Source: JBFMDH01 sp044868105 (GTDB lineage: Bacteria; Acidobacteriota; Blastocatellia; UBA7656). From it: a stretch of 7,602 nt of DNA. Position 1 is the first letter of the stretch; every line of letters begins with the position of its first letter. A model generated the notes under the pieces. It was not told the DNA's origin. It was given only the letters and a program-made list of their open reading frames with translations, and did not search any database. This document shows positions 1-5,957 of the stretch, piece after piece. The DNA is taken from positions 1-7,602 of the forward strand of contig JBIOWC010000479.1 in the NCBI GenBank assembly GCA_044868105.1, in the 5' to 3' direction. A program made the translations under genes and the position numbers.

Positions 1-451
1 AAGCCGAGTGCAACACCCAGGCGCTGATGCCGTTGACGACGAGTCCGCCAATGGCAATCAACATCACTTCCAGACCTTGAACATTTTCGGGTTGCTTGAA
101 GCGCTGCCACGCTTCATAAAAAATCAATAACGAAAGCACCACCAGGGCGACACCGTTGGCGAGCGCCGCGAGAATTTCCAGACGATAATAGCCATAAGTT
201 TTTCTGGCGGTCATCGGGCGCGACGAAAACCACATGGCAAACATTGCAAGCCCCAAGGCCGCCACATCCGTAAACATATGCCCGGCGTCGGAAAGCAAGG
301 TGAGTGAATTTGCCGCCCATCCGCCAATCGCTTCGGCAACCATATAGACGGCCGTGAGCCCCAGCACCCAACCGAGCCGTCGCCGATTGCTCTCAGGGCT
401 GGGCCCGTGATGGTGATGAGGGTCGTCGTGTTCGTGGTTGTGACTCGCCAT
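1..451 (-). CDS. Cation diffusion facilitator (CzcD/ZitB-like) metal exporter, N-terminal part
   Basis: Inner-membrane secondary transporter expected to export Zn2+ or similar divalent cations in exchange for protons. Only the first 150 codons are in the window; the frame runs off the left edge. The N-terminus is histidine-rich (HNHEHDDPHHHHG, residues 4-16), as in CzcD/ZitB-type members, and may bind metal. Four hydrophobic segments are visible at about 27-48, 51-75, 92-115 and 128-149. TM2 carries LLSDAGHMFTD with H58 and D62, the half-site HxxxD typical of zinc-transporting CDFs; the TM5 half-site lies outside the window. It follows the NTF2-like gene by 17 bases and is probably the distal gene of that operon. 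An in-frame ATG at 458-460 would add three residues (MWV) and cut the gap to 8 bases; neither start has a clear Shine-Dalgarno sequence. Family confidence is high; metal specificity is inferred. Confidence 0.93.
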   Translation of the reverse strand, partial: MASHNHEHDDPHHHHGPSPESNRRRLGWVLGLTAVYMVAEAIGGWAANSLTLLSDAGHMFTDVAALGLAMFAMWFSSRPMTARKTYGYYRLEILAALANGVALVVLSLLIFYEAWQRFKQPENVQGLEVMLIAIGGLVVNGISAWVLHSA

Positions 452-468
452 AACCCACATCCGGAAAC

Positions 469-930
469 TTACGGCAAGCGCGTTGATTGCCAGGCGCTCA
501 ATTGCCAGCGCCCCGCTTTTTTCACATAGACATTGAGAAAGCGAATGCGAAAGGCGACGGGTCGCCCTCCCGATATCAGTTTCAATTCGCTTTCGCCGCG
601 CATCACCGCCGTATTGCCATAAAGAGCGACTTTCACATTGCTATGCGTCATGGACTCGTACTTGACCGAGCCGTTTTTGAGCGATTCCAAAAATTGTTCT
701 TTTGAATCCACGCGCCCGCTTGAATGGGTATAGGTTAAATCGTCGGCGAGGAGTGGTTCGAGTTTCGCCAGATCGCCTTGCGTCAAGGCCTCGACGCGCT
801 CTTGTTCAAATTTCATCACCGCTTGTTCCGCTTTGGTTGGGGCGGTCGGGGATGATTTTTTTTCCGCTTGAGCGAGCGCGAAAGCCGGAAGGATGCATAG
901 AAAAACCAGAATCAAAGCTGTTCGTTTCAT
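469..930 (-). CDS. Secreted NTF2-like (DUF4440/SnoaL-type) protein
   Basis: A 153-residue protein of unknown function. Residues 1-20 form a signal peptide (MKR, hydrophobic core, then LPAFALA before Q21), so it should be exported to the periplasm. Residues 35-150 read as one NTF2-like cone domain of the DUF4440 type: an N-terminal helix (KAEQAVMKFEQERVEAL), the LADDLTYTHSSG turn at 61-72, then beta strands with LYGNTAVMRGE and a terminal RWQLSAWQSTRL strand. Such domains bind small ligands or are catalytic, but no specific activity can be assigned. The start is set by AGGAG nine bases before ATG 930; the frame also stays open to a GTG at 966 that overlaps the preceding stop, but that form would bury the signal peptide. 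It is clearly paralogous to the N-terminal half of the neighbouring NTF2-FKBP fusion, sharing signal peptide, LADD, KV-LYG-TAV and the RW strand. Confidence 0.9.
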   Translation of the reverse strand: MKRTALILVFLCILPAFALAQAEKKSSPTAPTKAEQAVMKFEQERVEALTQGDLAKLEPLLADDLTYTHSSGRVDSKEQFLESLKNGSVKYESMTHSNVKVALYGNTAVMRGESELKLISGGRPVAFRIRFLNVYVKKAGRWQLSAWQSTRLP

Positions 931-962
931 ATGAGAACTCTCCTGAAGAGGATTCGCAAAAA

Positions 963-1820
963 TCACTTCACGCCAAGTAGTTCGATCTCGAATATCAAGG
1001 TCGCATTCGGAGGAATGCCAGGCCTGCCGGCTGCGCCATAGGCGAGATGTGAAGGGATTATCAAACGACGTTTGCCGCCGACGCGCATGCTCATCACGCC
1101 TTCGTCCCAGCCTTTGATGACGCGCCCGACGCCGATGGGCAGGTTATACGGCTGCCCTCTATCGACGGAGCTATCGAATTTTTTGCCGTCTTCAAAGGTG
1201 CCGGTGTAATGCACAGTGACGATTTGCCCGGTTCTTGGGCTCTCGCCTTTGCCTTCGACCAGGTCAATATATTTGAGTCCCGATGGCGTCGTGACTTCGG
1301 TTGTGCCGTCCGATTTTTTCACTCTGACTAAACCCACTTCGCTCGAAGGGGTAAGCTGCGAACTCACGGCCACCCAGCGCGCGCCGCGCCGCGCAAACAC
1401 ATCTGTGAACCGATAACTGCCGCTGACGCTCTGCCCGTTGTAGTTACCTTTGACGACCTCGCCGCCCGTCACAACGGCGGTTGTGCCATACAAGCGAACT
1501 TTAAATTCGCTGAAGGTAATGGCTTCAAATTTGAAGGCGCCGGACCGAAAACCTTCAAGGGTTTCGGCTTTGTCGCTGGTCTGTCCATCGGGGTCAATAA
1601 TGAAATAATCGTCGGCGAGAATTTGACCGAGCGCCTGCACATCACGCGCAATCATCGCTTTCACCCAATCTTCTTCAAGTTTTTTGAATTGCTCTTGAAC
1701 GCCGCCTGTTGAAGCGGGCGCTGGATTGCCGGGCCTGGCGATGGTCGGCTTCTTTTTCTGCGCACTGGCGAATGCCGGCAAGGTGAGGGTGAGCAGAACC
1801 ACAATTAAAATTCGTTTCAT
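963..1820 (-). CDS. Secreted NTF2-like domain fused to FKBP-type peptidyl-prolyl isomerase
   Basis: A 285-residue exported two-domain protein. The signal peptide spans residues 1-20 (LPAFASA before Q21), followed by a Pro/Gly-rich linker to about 40. An NTF2-like/DUF4440 domain occupies about 41-156 (LADDYFIIDPDGQTSD, VRLYGTTAVVTGGE, ARWVAVSSQLT). An FKBP domain fills about 178-285. Compared with human FKBP12, the active-site positions are kept: Y205, F215-D216, Y225, V234-I235, W238, Y261, I269 and F277; the His87 position is R266. The isomerase should therefore be active, catalysing cis-trans prolyl isomerisation during periplasmic folding. The NTF2 part may bind client or ligand (inference). 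ATG 1820 is preferred over the ATG at 1847 because it starts the signal peptide and has an AAGGGA-like site upstream. It lies 16 bases after bshC and 32 bases before its paralogue. Confidence 0.95.
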   Translation of the reverse strand: MKRILIVVLLTLTLPAFASAQKKKPTIARPGNPAPASTGGVQEQFKKLEEDWVKAMIARDVQALGQILADDYFIIDPDGQTSDKAETLEGFRSGAFKFEAITFSEFKVRLYGTTAVVTGGEVVKGNYNGQSVSGSYRFTDVFARRGARWVAVSSQLTPSSEVGLVRVKKSDGTTEVTTPSGLKYIDLVEGKGESPRTGQIVTVHYTGTFEDGKKFDSSVDRGQPYNLPIGVGRVIKGWDEGVMSMRVGGKRRLIIPSHLAYGAAGRPGIPPNATLIFEIELLGVK

Positions 1821-1836
1821 GAATTTCCCTTTTCGA

Positions 1837-3552
1837 TTATTTCGCATTGACGACTTGTGAAGCCACGCCGCCGGCGTAAATCAACCGGTGATTTGAAAAA
1901 CCGACATCCGCCGCCTGGTACAAATCATCAATCAAGCTTTGTCCATAGCGCGCCAGAAAATAGAACGCATTCAATTCGCGCTCCTGAAAATTTTTATTGG
2001 GCATCAGGGTCGTGTAAGCGCGTTCGACCTGGCGGAAAGTGGTCTCTTCGCGCCGCGCGCTGGCATGAATGAATCGCGTCCTCAGGTGTTCGATTTGATA
2101 AAGAATCTTTTCGCGGGATTTTTTCAACGAATCGGCAAGCGTCGCATCGGCTTTACCGAGCGCCTCTTCAAGTTTATTGAGTTGTTCATTGAAGAGCTTT
2201 TCCGTCTCTTCAAAAGCCTGCGCGGTGTTGCGGTCAACGCTGGTTTCAACCACTTTGGTAATCGCCGGATGTAATCCTTCAAAAAAATCGCTGAGTTGCA
2301 GGTCATATTTTTCCATGGTCTTCTGATGGCGACCTTCGACGATGGTAAAACTGGCGCGCGGCAAGACGCAGGGCGCAGGCCTCTCCAACACGTCGTAAAC
2401 GGCGCGCAGTTGCGCAAAGTAAGCAAGCTCTGCGGGGCCGCCGATGTAAGCAGCGGTTGGCAATAAATAATCTTGGACAACCGGTCTTAGCGTCACATTG
2501 GGGCTAAAACAATTCGGACAGCGCAAAGCGAGCGCCGCGAGTTCATCACCGCCAAAAGATTTATCCGAACCCTTCACAAAAAACCGTCCGTCGCGCTGCG
2601 TCATCGCCACGCGGCGACCATCATCAATGATAAAGAGCGGCGCCATCTCTTCCGACACATTGACCTGCGCATGATAACCGGCCGAGACCAGCGCCTGGCT
2701 GCGTTCAACCAGCGCTTCGGCAATCTCCGTGGTCTTTTCAATTGCTTGGGCGTAGAGCGGCGCGGCAACCTGTTTCAACCCTTCATCGCTGGGGTCCAGC
2801 AAAACCACGCCGTAGTCTTTGAAGATGCGCGCCATGAGTTTTGAAAAAGCCACGGCAAAGCCCGTCCCGGCCGCATAACTTTCGCGCAACGCCTTTTCGA
2901 TTTCCGTCAGAAATTCCGAATGCGGCAGATAGGATAAAAATTCATCAATGCTTTTGCTGATGCCGCCATCGAGGGTCACTTTTCCGACCGGAATTTCAGC
3001 CGGATGATTTTCCGGCGTGTATTCAATGGTTCGGACATGACCTTCTGCGTCAATCAGGCGCGTCCATTTGACCTCTTCGTAATCGTGGTCTTCGCTGGCA
3101 ATCCAGAAGACCGGCACCGCATCAATTCCCTGTTCACGCATACAGGCGGCGAGTTTGATAACCGTCAACGCTTTGTGAATGGTGTAAAGCGGCCCCGTGA
3201 AAAGTCCGGCTTGTTGTCCCGTGACAATAGCGACGGAACCGGGTTTGCGCAACAGCTCAATATGTTTGAAGGTGAGTTCGGGCGAGCCGGCGCGCTGGTT
3301 GATGCGGGTCAGCGCATCAGCAACCCGGTCACGGTCGAAGGTTTGCGCGCCGACAACTTTCGCGTGCTCGGCAAGCGGCGAAACCTCTCTGCCGAAGTTG
3401 GGATAAAAGCGGGAGACTTTTTCGTAATCGTATAAAAAATCGGTGAAGAGTTTTGAGGTTCGCGGAATTTCCGTAAACCGCAAAGCATCGTTGATTCGGT
3501 GAGCGGCGGATTCGAGATTTTTGCAATCGGGGTCATTGGTTAGTGCGTCCAT
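1837..3552 (-). CDS. bshC: Bacillithiol biosynthesis cysteine-adding enzyme BshC
   Basis: Cytosolic enzyme credited with the last step of bacillithiol synthesis, adding cysteine to glucosaminyl-malate made by BshA and BshB. The protein is 571 residues, slightly longer than the usual ~540. Family hallmarks are present in order: N-terminal helix region LFTDFLYDYEKVSRFYP (35-51), Rossmann-type VTGQQAGLFTGPLYTIHKA (110-128), VPVFWIASEDHDYEEV (146-161), SPNVTLRPVVQDYLLPTAAY (350-369) followed by IGGPAELAYFAQ (370-381), PRASFTIVE (398-406), a long charged coiled coil at about 440-510, and the C-terminal NFQERELNAFYFLARYG (521-537). The start is supported by AAAGGA six bases before ATG 3552. A C-P-N-C pair at 345-348, just before SPNV, is not something I expect in the family. 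bshA and bshB are not in the window. It heads a tight cluster with the two NTF2-like genes; a 99-base gap separates it from the aldolase gene, with no convincing promoter. Confidence 0.97.
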   Translation of the reverse strand: MDALTNDPDCKNLESAAHRINDALRFTEIPRTSKLFTDFLYDYEKVSRFYPNFGREVSPLAEHAKVVGAQTFDRDRVADALTRINQRAGSPELTFKHIELLRKPGSVAIVTGQQAGLFTGPLYTIHKALTVIKLAACMREQGIDAVPVFWIASEDHDYEEVKWTRLIDAEGHVRTIEYTPENHPAEIPVGKVTLDGGISKSIDEFLSYLPHSEFLTEIEKALRESYAAGTGFAVAFSKLMARIFKDYGVVLLDPSDEGLKQVAAPLYAQAIEKTTEIAEALVERSQALVSAGYHAQVNVSEEMAPLFIIDDGRRVAMTQRDGRFFVKGSDKSFGGDELAALALRCPNCFSPNVTLRPVVQDYLLPTAAYIGGPAELAYFAQLRAVYDVLERPAPCVLPRASFTIVEGRHQKTMEKYDLQLSDFFEGLHPAITKVVETSVDRNTAQAFEETEKLFNEQLNKLEEALGKADATLADSLKKSREKILYQIEHLRTRFIHASARREETTFRQVERAYTTLMPNKNFQERELNAFYFLARYGQSLIDDLYQAADVGFSNHRLIYAGGVASQVVNAK

Positions 3553-3651
3553 TCAAAATCCTTTGGTTTAGTGTGTGCCGGGTTCGCAGCGTTTACTTGA
3601 GAACTTTTTAAATTCTTCTTTCGGCTATCTTTAATCGCCTTCTGCTTCTGT

Positions 3652-4551
3652 TTATTCCACCTCAGGAAACAATCCTGATTCCCGCAAGGTTGATTTTACC
3701 TTATCTAGATCGCTTTCACTGAGGCTCATCAGCGGCGGACAAGGGAGGCCGCCGCGATAGCCAATTAAGTTGAGCGCCGCTTTGAGTCCTGCAACCCCCA
3801 GTCCGGCGGTGACGATTTGTGAAACCGGAGCCAGACGCTTTTGTAATTCTTTGGCGCCTTCCTGGTTGCCTGTCCCGACCGCGTCAAATATATCTACGCA
3901 TACGTCGGGCGCCAGGTTGGCAACCGCAAGCACCGCACCCGCCGCGCCCATCGCCAGACTGGGATAGAGAATGCCGCCGTTGCCGACAAAGACGGCAAAA
4001 TCACCGGGAACCACACGAAGCGTTTCAACCATCGCCCCCATATTGCCCGAGCTGTCTTTTAGGCCAATGATATTTTCGTGCGCCGCAAGCGCCGCAACGG
4101 TTTTCGGGTCAATCACCACACCGGTGTTTTGCGGGACATTGTAAATCATCAACGGAAGCAAAGAAGCGTCAGCCACCACTTGAAAATAATTCGCCAGCAC
4201 CGTTTGGGTCATCGCGCCTTTGTAAAAATATGGTGTGACAACGAGCGCCACATCCGCGCCTCCGTCGGCGGCCGCGCCAATGGCGGCAAGCGCGGCGCGC
4301 GGGGAAAATTCATTGATACCGGCAATGATGGTATGACGCGCGGCGGCCGCCCGTTTAATGGTGGCAATGACCTCGGCGCGTTCTGTTGTGGTGAGATGTA
4401 CGGCTTCACCGTTGGAGCCTAAAGCGACGTAACCGGCAAGCCTCGTATCATTGTAGCGCGAGACATTTTCACTCAGGCTGGATAAATCGAGATGGCCATC
4501 CGCATCGAAAGGAGTAGCGAGCGGGGGCATAATTCCTTTAAGTTGTAGCAT
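3652..4551 (-). CDS. DapA/NAL-superfamily aldolase, probably 4-hydroxy-2-oxoglutarate aldolase-like
   Basis: A 299-residue class I (Schiff-base) aldolase of the dihydrodipicolinate synthase/N-acetylneuraminate lyase superfamily, full length. Visible catalytic elements are K165 in GLKDSSG (the imine lysine), Y137 in IYNVPQNTG, TPYFY at 106-110, and the carboxylate-binding loop GSNGE at 45-49. True DHDPS enzymes normally have GTTGE here and an Arg in the NVPxRTG segment; this protein has S-N and Q-N instead. The same GSNGE, KDSSG/KDSGG and GYxGG...PL.LS features occur in mitochondrial HOGA1, which cleaves 4-hydroxy-2-oxoglutarate to pyruvate and glyoxylate. I therefore favour a HOGA-like or other 2-keto-acid aldolase over lysine synthesis; the substrate is inferred. 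The start has AAAGG nine bases upstream and a strong promoter in front. It is the first gene of the left minus-strand block. Confidence 0.9.
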   Translation of the reverse strand: MLQLKGIMPPLATPFDADGHLDLSSLSENVSRYNDTRLAGYVALGSNGEAVHLTTTERAEVIATIKRAAAARHTIIAGINEFSPRAALAAIGAAADGGADVALVVTPYFYKGAMTQTVLANYFQVVADASLLPLMIYNVPQNTGVVIDPKTVAALAAHENIIGLKDSSGNMGAMVETLRVVPGDFAVFVGNGGILYPSLAMGAAGAVLAVANLAPDVCVDIFDAVGTGNQEGAKELQKRLAPVSQIVTAGLGVAGLKAALNLIGYRGGLPCPPLMSLSESDLDKVKSTLRESGLFPEVE

Positions 4552-4585
4552 TCAGTCCGACCTTTCAGCGATAAAAGATATCTGA

Positions 4586-4614
4586 ATTATAAGAGCGACA
4601 AAAGGCTAACGCAA
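4586..4614 (-). promoter_or_regulatory. Sigma70-like promoter of the aldolase-bshC gene block
   Basis: On the minus strand, TTGCGT (4614-4609) and a perfect TATAAT (4591-4586) are separated by exactly 17 bases. Transcription would begin near 4579 and leave a leader of about 28 bases carrying the AAAGG ribosome site before ATG 4551. The -35 box matches consensus only in TTG. It could drive the whole minus-strand block to the left edge, as no other clear promoter was seen there. Confidence 0.7.
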
Positions 4615-4683
4615 CGCGGCTGGTTCTTTGGCCTAGCCGAACATCGGGCAAGACCGGTTTGTATTCAATAGGTGCAGCGAAAT

Positions 4684-4730
4684 AGGGTATTTCCCTTCAC
4701 TGATGGCATCTCTTTTGCAGGAAATACTCT
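4684..4730. repeat. Inverted repeat, 11-bp stem with 25-base loop
   Basis: AGGGTATTTCC (4684-4694) is complementary to GGAAATACTCT (4720-4730) with one G-T pair. The loop contains a short dyad GATGGCATC (4702-4710). There is no T run, so it is not a standard terminator. It lies in the divergent region between the aldolase promoter and the cupin gene and could be an operator, a structured leader or a relic of a small element. Confidence 0.6.
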
Positions 4731-4735
4731 GGAAA

Positions 4736-4748
4736 GATGTGTCACATC
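4736..4748. promoter_or_regulatory. 13-base dyad, possible operator
   Basis: GATGTGTCACATC is a perfect 6+1+6 palindrome, the size and form of a dimeric regulator half-site pair. It sits 85 bases upstream of the cupin start and about 120 bases upstream of the aldolase promoter on the other strand. It contains TGTG-T-CACA but lacks the N6 spacer of a CRP site. A single copy cannot prove an operator. Confidence 0.35.
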
Positions 4749-4763
4749 ATCAGACAAGAAAAG

Positions 4764-4818
4764 GCTGTATTCGTCACTCGTCGCTCTAATACGGTGACGC
4801 GAGTGAGTAAGATACAGC
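4764..4818 (+). promoter_or_regulatory. Two-part leader hairpin just upstream of the cupin ribosome site
   Basis: GCTGTAT (4764-4770) pairs with ATACAGC (4812-4818), and inside it TCACTCG (4774-4780) pairs with CGAGTGA (4800-4806); a small asymmetric internal loop separates the two 7-bp stems. A competing 6-bp helix is possible between CGTCAC (4772-4777) and GTGACG (4794-4799), which uses part of the inner stem. The structure ends three bases before the Shine-Dalgarno sequence. It could be a 5' mRNA stabiliser or a translational control element; no known riboswitch class was recognised. Confidence 0.5.
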
Positions 4819-4820
4819 GC

Positions 4821-4829
4821 TAAGGAGGT
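4821..4829 (+). promoter_or_regulatory. Near-perfect Shine-Dalgarno sequence of the cupin gene
   Basis: TAAGGAGGT is complementary to the 16S rRNA 3' tail over nine bases and sits four bases before ATG 4833, by far the strongest ribosome site in the window. It fixes the cupin start and suggests high translation once the site is accessible. Confidence 0.85.
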
Positions 4830-4832
4830 CAC

Positions 4833-5174
4833 ATGGGAGATACCAGCGTCACGAAAGTCAGTTCCAAGTTTTCGCCACATGGGGCTGCGGGTCAAAAATA
4901 TTTGGCCGCCGGATTAAAGATGTCTATGCGATTATGGGAAGATGAGCAGCCTGACGAGAGCAAACCCGAATCGCAGCGCGATTATGAAACCATCGGCTAT
5001 GTTATAAAAGGACGAGCTGAATTGTACCTTGAGGGGCAGACCATTTTGCTTGAGCCGGGTGATTCCTGGGTCATTCCCAAGGGGTCTCGGCACACTTACA
5101 AAATTCTTGAGCCGTTCACCGCCGTCGAAGCGACCTGTCCGCCCGCTGAAATTCATGGGCGTGATGAAAGTTAA
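4833..5174 (+). CDS. Small single-domain cupin protein
   Basis: A 113-residue cytosolic protein without signal peptide. One cupin_2 beta-barrel covers about 28-105. Cupin motif 1 is DYETIGYVIKGRAELYLEG (50-68); the usual HxH metal ligands are absent (R49, Y51) while E52 is kept. Motif 2 is PGDSWVIPKGSRHTY (75-89) with H87 retained. With only one of the usual histidines, a canonical three-His metal site is unlikely, so binding or sensing rather than dioxygenase activity seems possible (inference). The N-terminal KVSSKFSPHGAAGQKYLAAG and the C-terminal TAVEATCPPAEIHGRD look like family-specific extensions. It is the only plus-strand gene, flanked on both sides by long non-coding DNA, and its codon use looks less GC-biased than its neighbours (by eye), which would fit acquisition as a single gene. 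Specific function unknown. Confidence 0.92.
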   Translation: MGDTSVTKVSSKFSPHGAAGQKYLAAGLKMSMRLWEDEQPDESKPESQRDYETIGYVIKGRAELYLEGQTILLEPGDSWVIPKGSRHTYKILEPFTAVEATCPPAEIHGRDES

Positions 5175-5482
5175 TTAGGTTGCTCAGGGTAGACGGTTAG
5201 CCGTGCTCGCCATCAAGCGTCCCTTATCACCAGGTAAGCTTAGCGCCTAACTTCGGTCATCTTCCTTATTCTAAGCCGAAACGCCCGCGCTCATCGTATG
5301 ACCTGTGTTCTTTTTCTTTATACGTACGGTCTTCAACCAGAGTGTAAAAATAGAGAACAAATACCTGACGGAATTGAGACAGCTCGGGGTTATCACTAAA
5401 CAGCAAGCTTTTGCCTGATCTGTCGCTTTTTAATGTAGAGAGCTTGTTGCTTTTTTATAGAGGGTAAGTTAACGCCCTATCT
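5175..5482. other. Non-coding interval between convergent cupin and membrane-protein genes
   Basis: These 308 bases hold no convincing gene. A 33-codon frame (5298-5399, plus strand) has no ribosome site or recognisable protein. Visible structure: ACGG/CCGT around 5193-5204, GGTCAT (5255-5260) with ATGACC (5298-5303) just before a T-rich run, the terminator-like stem at 5401-5456, and ATAGAG (5457-5462) with CTCTAT (5481-5486) that overlaps the stop codon of the convergent gene. Confidence 0.6.
5401..5456 (+). terminator. Terminator-like stem-loop with T run, plus strand
   Basis: CAGCAAGCT (5401-5409) pairs with AGCTTGTTG (5441-5449), nine base pairs with one G-U, followed by C and TTTTTT (5451-5456). 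The loop is long (31 bases), so efficiency is uncertain. It could end transcription from the cupin gene, though it lies about 226 bases after its stop codon. In the other direction the stem is followed by only TTT, so it is a weaker candidate for ending the membrane-protein operon. Confidence 0.45.
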
Positions 5483-5905
5483 CTATGGCGCTCTGCTTCG
5501 CCTGCTATAAAACCAGAAAGCGCTTGCGACCAGGCCTAGCGATGTCAGAACCCCGAGCCAGAAAAATGCTGTCCACTGCGTCGCGATAAGTCGCGGCGCA
5601 TCATTCAATTTTAATCGCTCGGTGTACATCAAGTAGGTCGCAAGGCCGCCGCCAACCGTACCGGCTAATGCAAAAAGCGCCGGCGTCTTTTCCCAGATCA
5701 GGCGCGTTAGGCCAAGCAGCAAAATCAGCAGCATAAATAACGGGATAAACCACAGCGCCTGATCGCCTTCACGCGCCAGATCAAACCCGCTGACCGAATC
5801 TCTTATGCCTACACAACTCAACTGCACCCAGGGCAGAAAAAAGCACAGTAAAACAATGGCCGCCAGGCCAAGCGTTGATTGTCTGGCGCGATGTGCATCA
5901 TTCAT
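5483..5905 (-). CDS. Four-helix membrane protein of unknown function
   Basis: A 140-residue protein not recognised as a named family. Four hydrophobic segments are visible at about 11-28, 51-70, 76-95 and 111-134, with a basic N-terminus (HRAR) and basic C-terminus (YSRRSR), so both ends are probably cytoplasmic. The first segment ends in FLPWVQLSC (23-31), a short motif of aromatic, proline and cysteine residues at the presumed periplasmic face, followed by a polar loop GIRDSVSGFDLAREGD. The start has AAGGA eight bases before ATG 5905. It lies 52 bases after the small two-helix protein and is the last gene of the right-hand minus-strand block, so it may share transcription with the L,D-transpeptidase and act in the envelope; this is context only. 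Confidence 0.8.
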   Translation of the reverse strand: MNDAHRARQSTLGLAAIVLLCFFLPWVQLSCVGIRDSVSGFDLAREGDQALWFIPLFMLLILLLGLTRLIWEKTPALFALAGTVGGGLATYLMYTERLKLNDAPRLIATQWTAFFWLGVLTSLGLVASAFWFYSRRSRAP

Positions 5906-5957
5906 CGGACGGTTCCTTAAACCTCAGGCCGTTTCACAACCCCAAAAGCTCAAGCGA

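Noticed and set aside
966..966. GTG start overlapping the FKBP stop codon for the NTF2-like gene
   Set aside because: It would place 12 polar residues before a complete signal peptide, while ATG 930 has a well-spaced AGGAG.
2124..2480. 118-codon minus-strand frame inside bshC
   Set aside because: It is an out-of-frame shadow of conserved BshC coding sequence.
3652..4551. Calling the aldolase dapA (4-hydroxy-tetrahydrodipicolinate synthase)
   Set aside because: GSNGE and NVPQNTG do not match the DHDPS carboxylate-binding residues; no other lysine genes are nearby.
4736..4748. CRP/FNR-type binding site
   Set aside because: The half-sites TGTG and CACA are separated by a single base, not the spacing of a CRP-family operator.
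4665..4895. 76-codon minus-strand reading frame across the cupin start
   Set aside because: It covers the inverted-repeat region and the cupin ribosome site, has no ribosome site of its own and gives a protein without recognisable features.
5298..5399. 33-codon plus-strand reading frame in the cupin-downstream gap
   Set aside because: No Shine-Dalgarno sequence, no recognisable protein and low-complexity T-rich start; likely chance.
5457..5486. Terminator for the right-hand minus-strand operon
   Set aside because: The stem is broken by a four-base bulge and on the minus strand is followed by an A run, not a T run.
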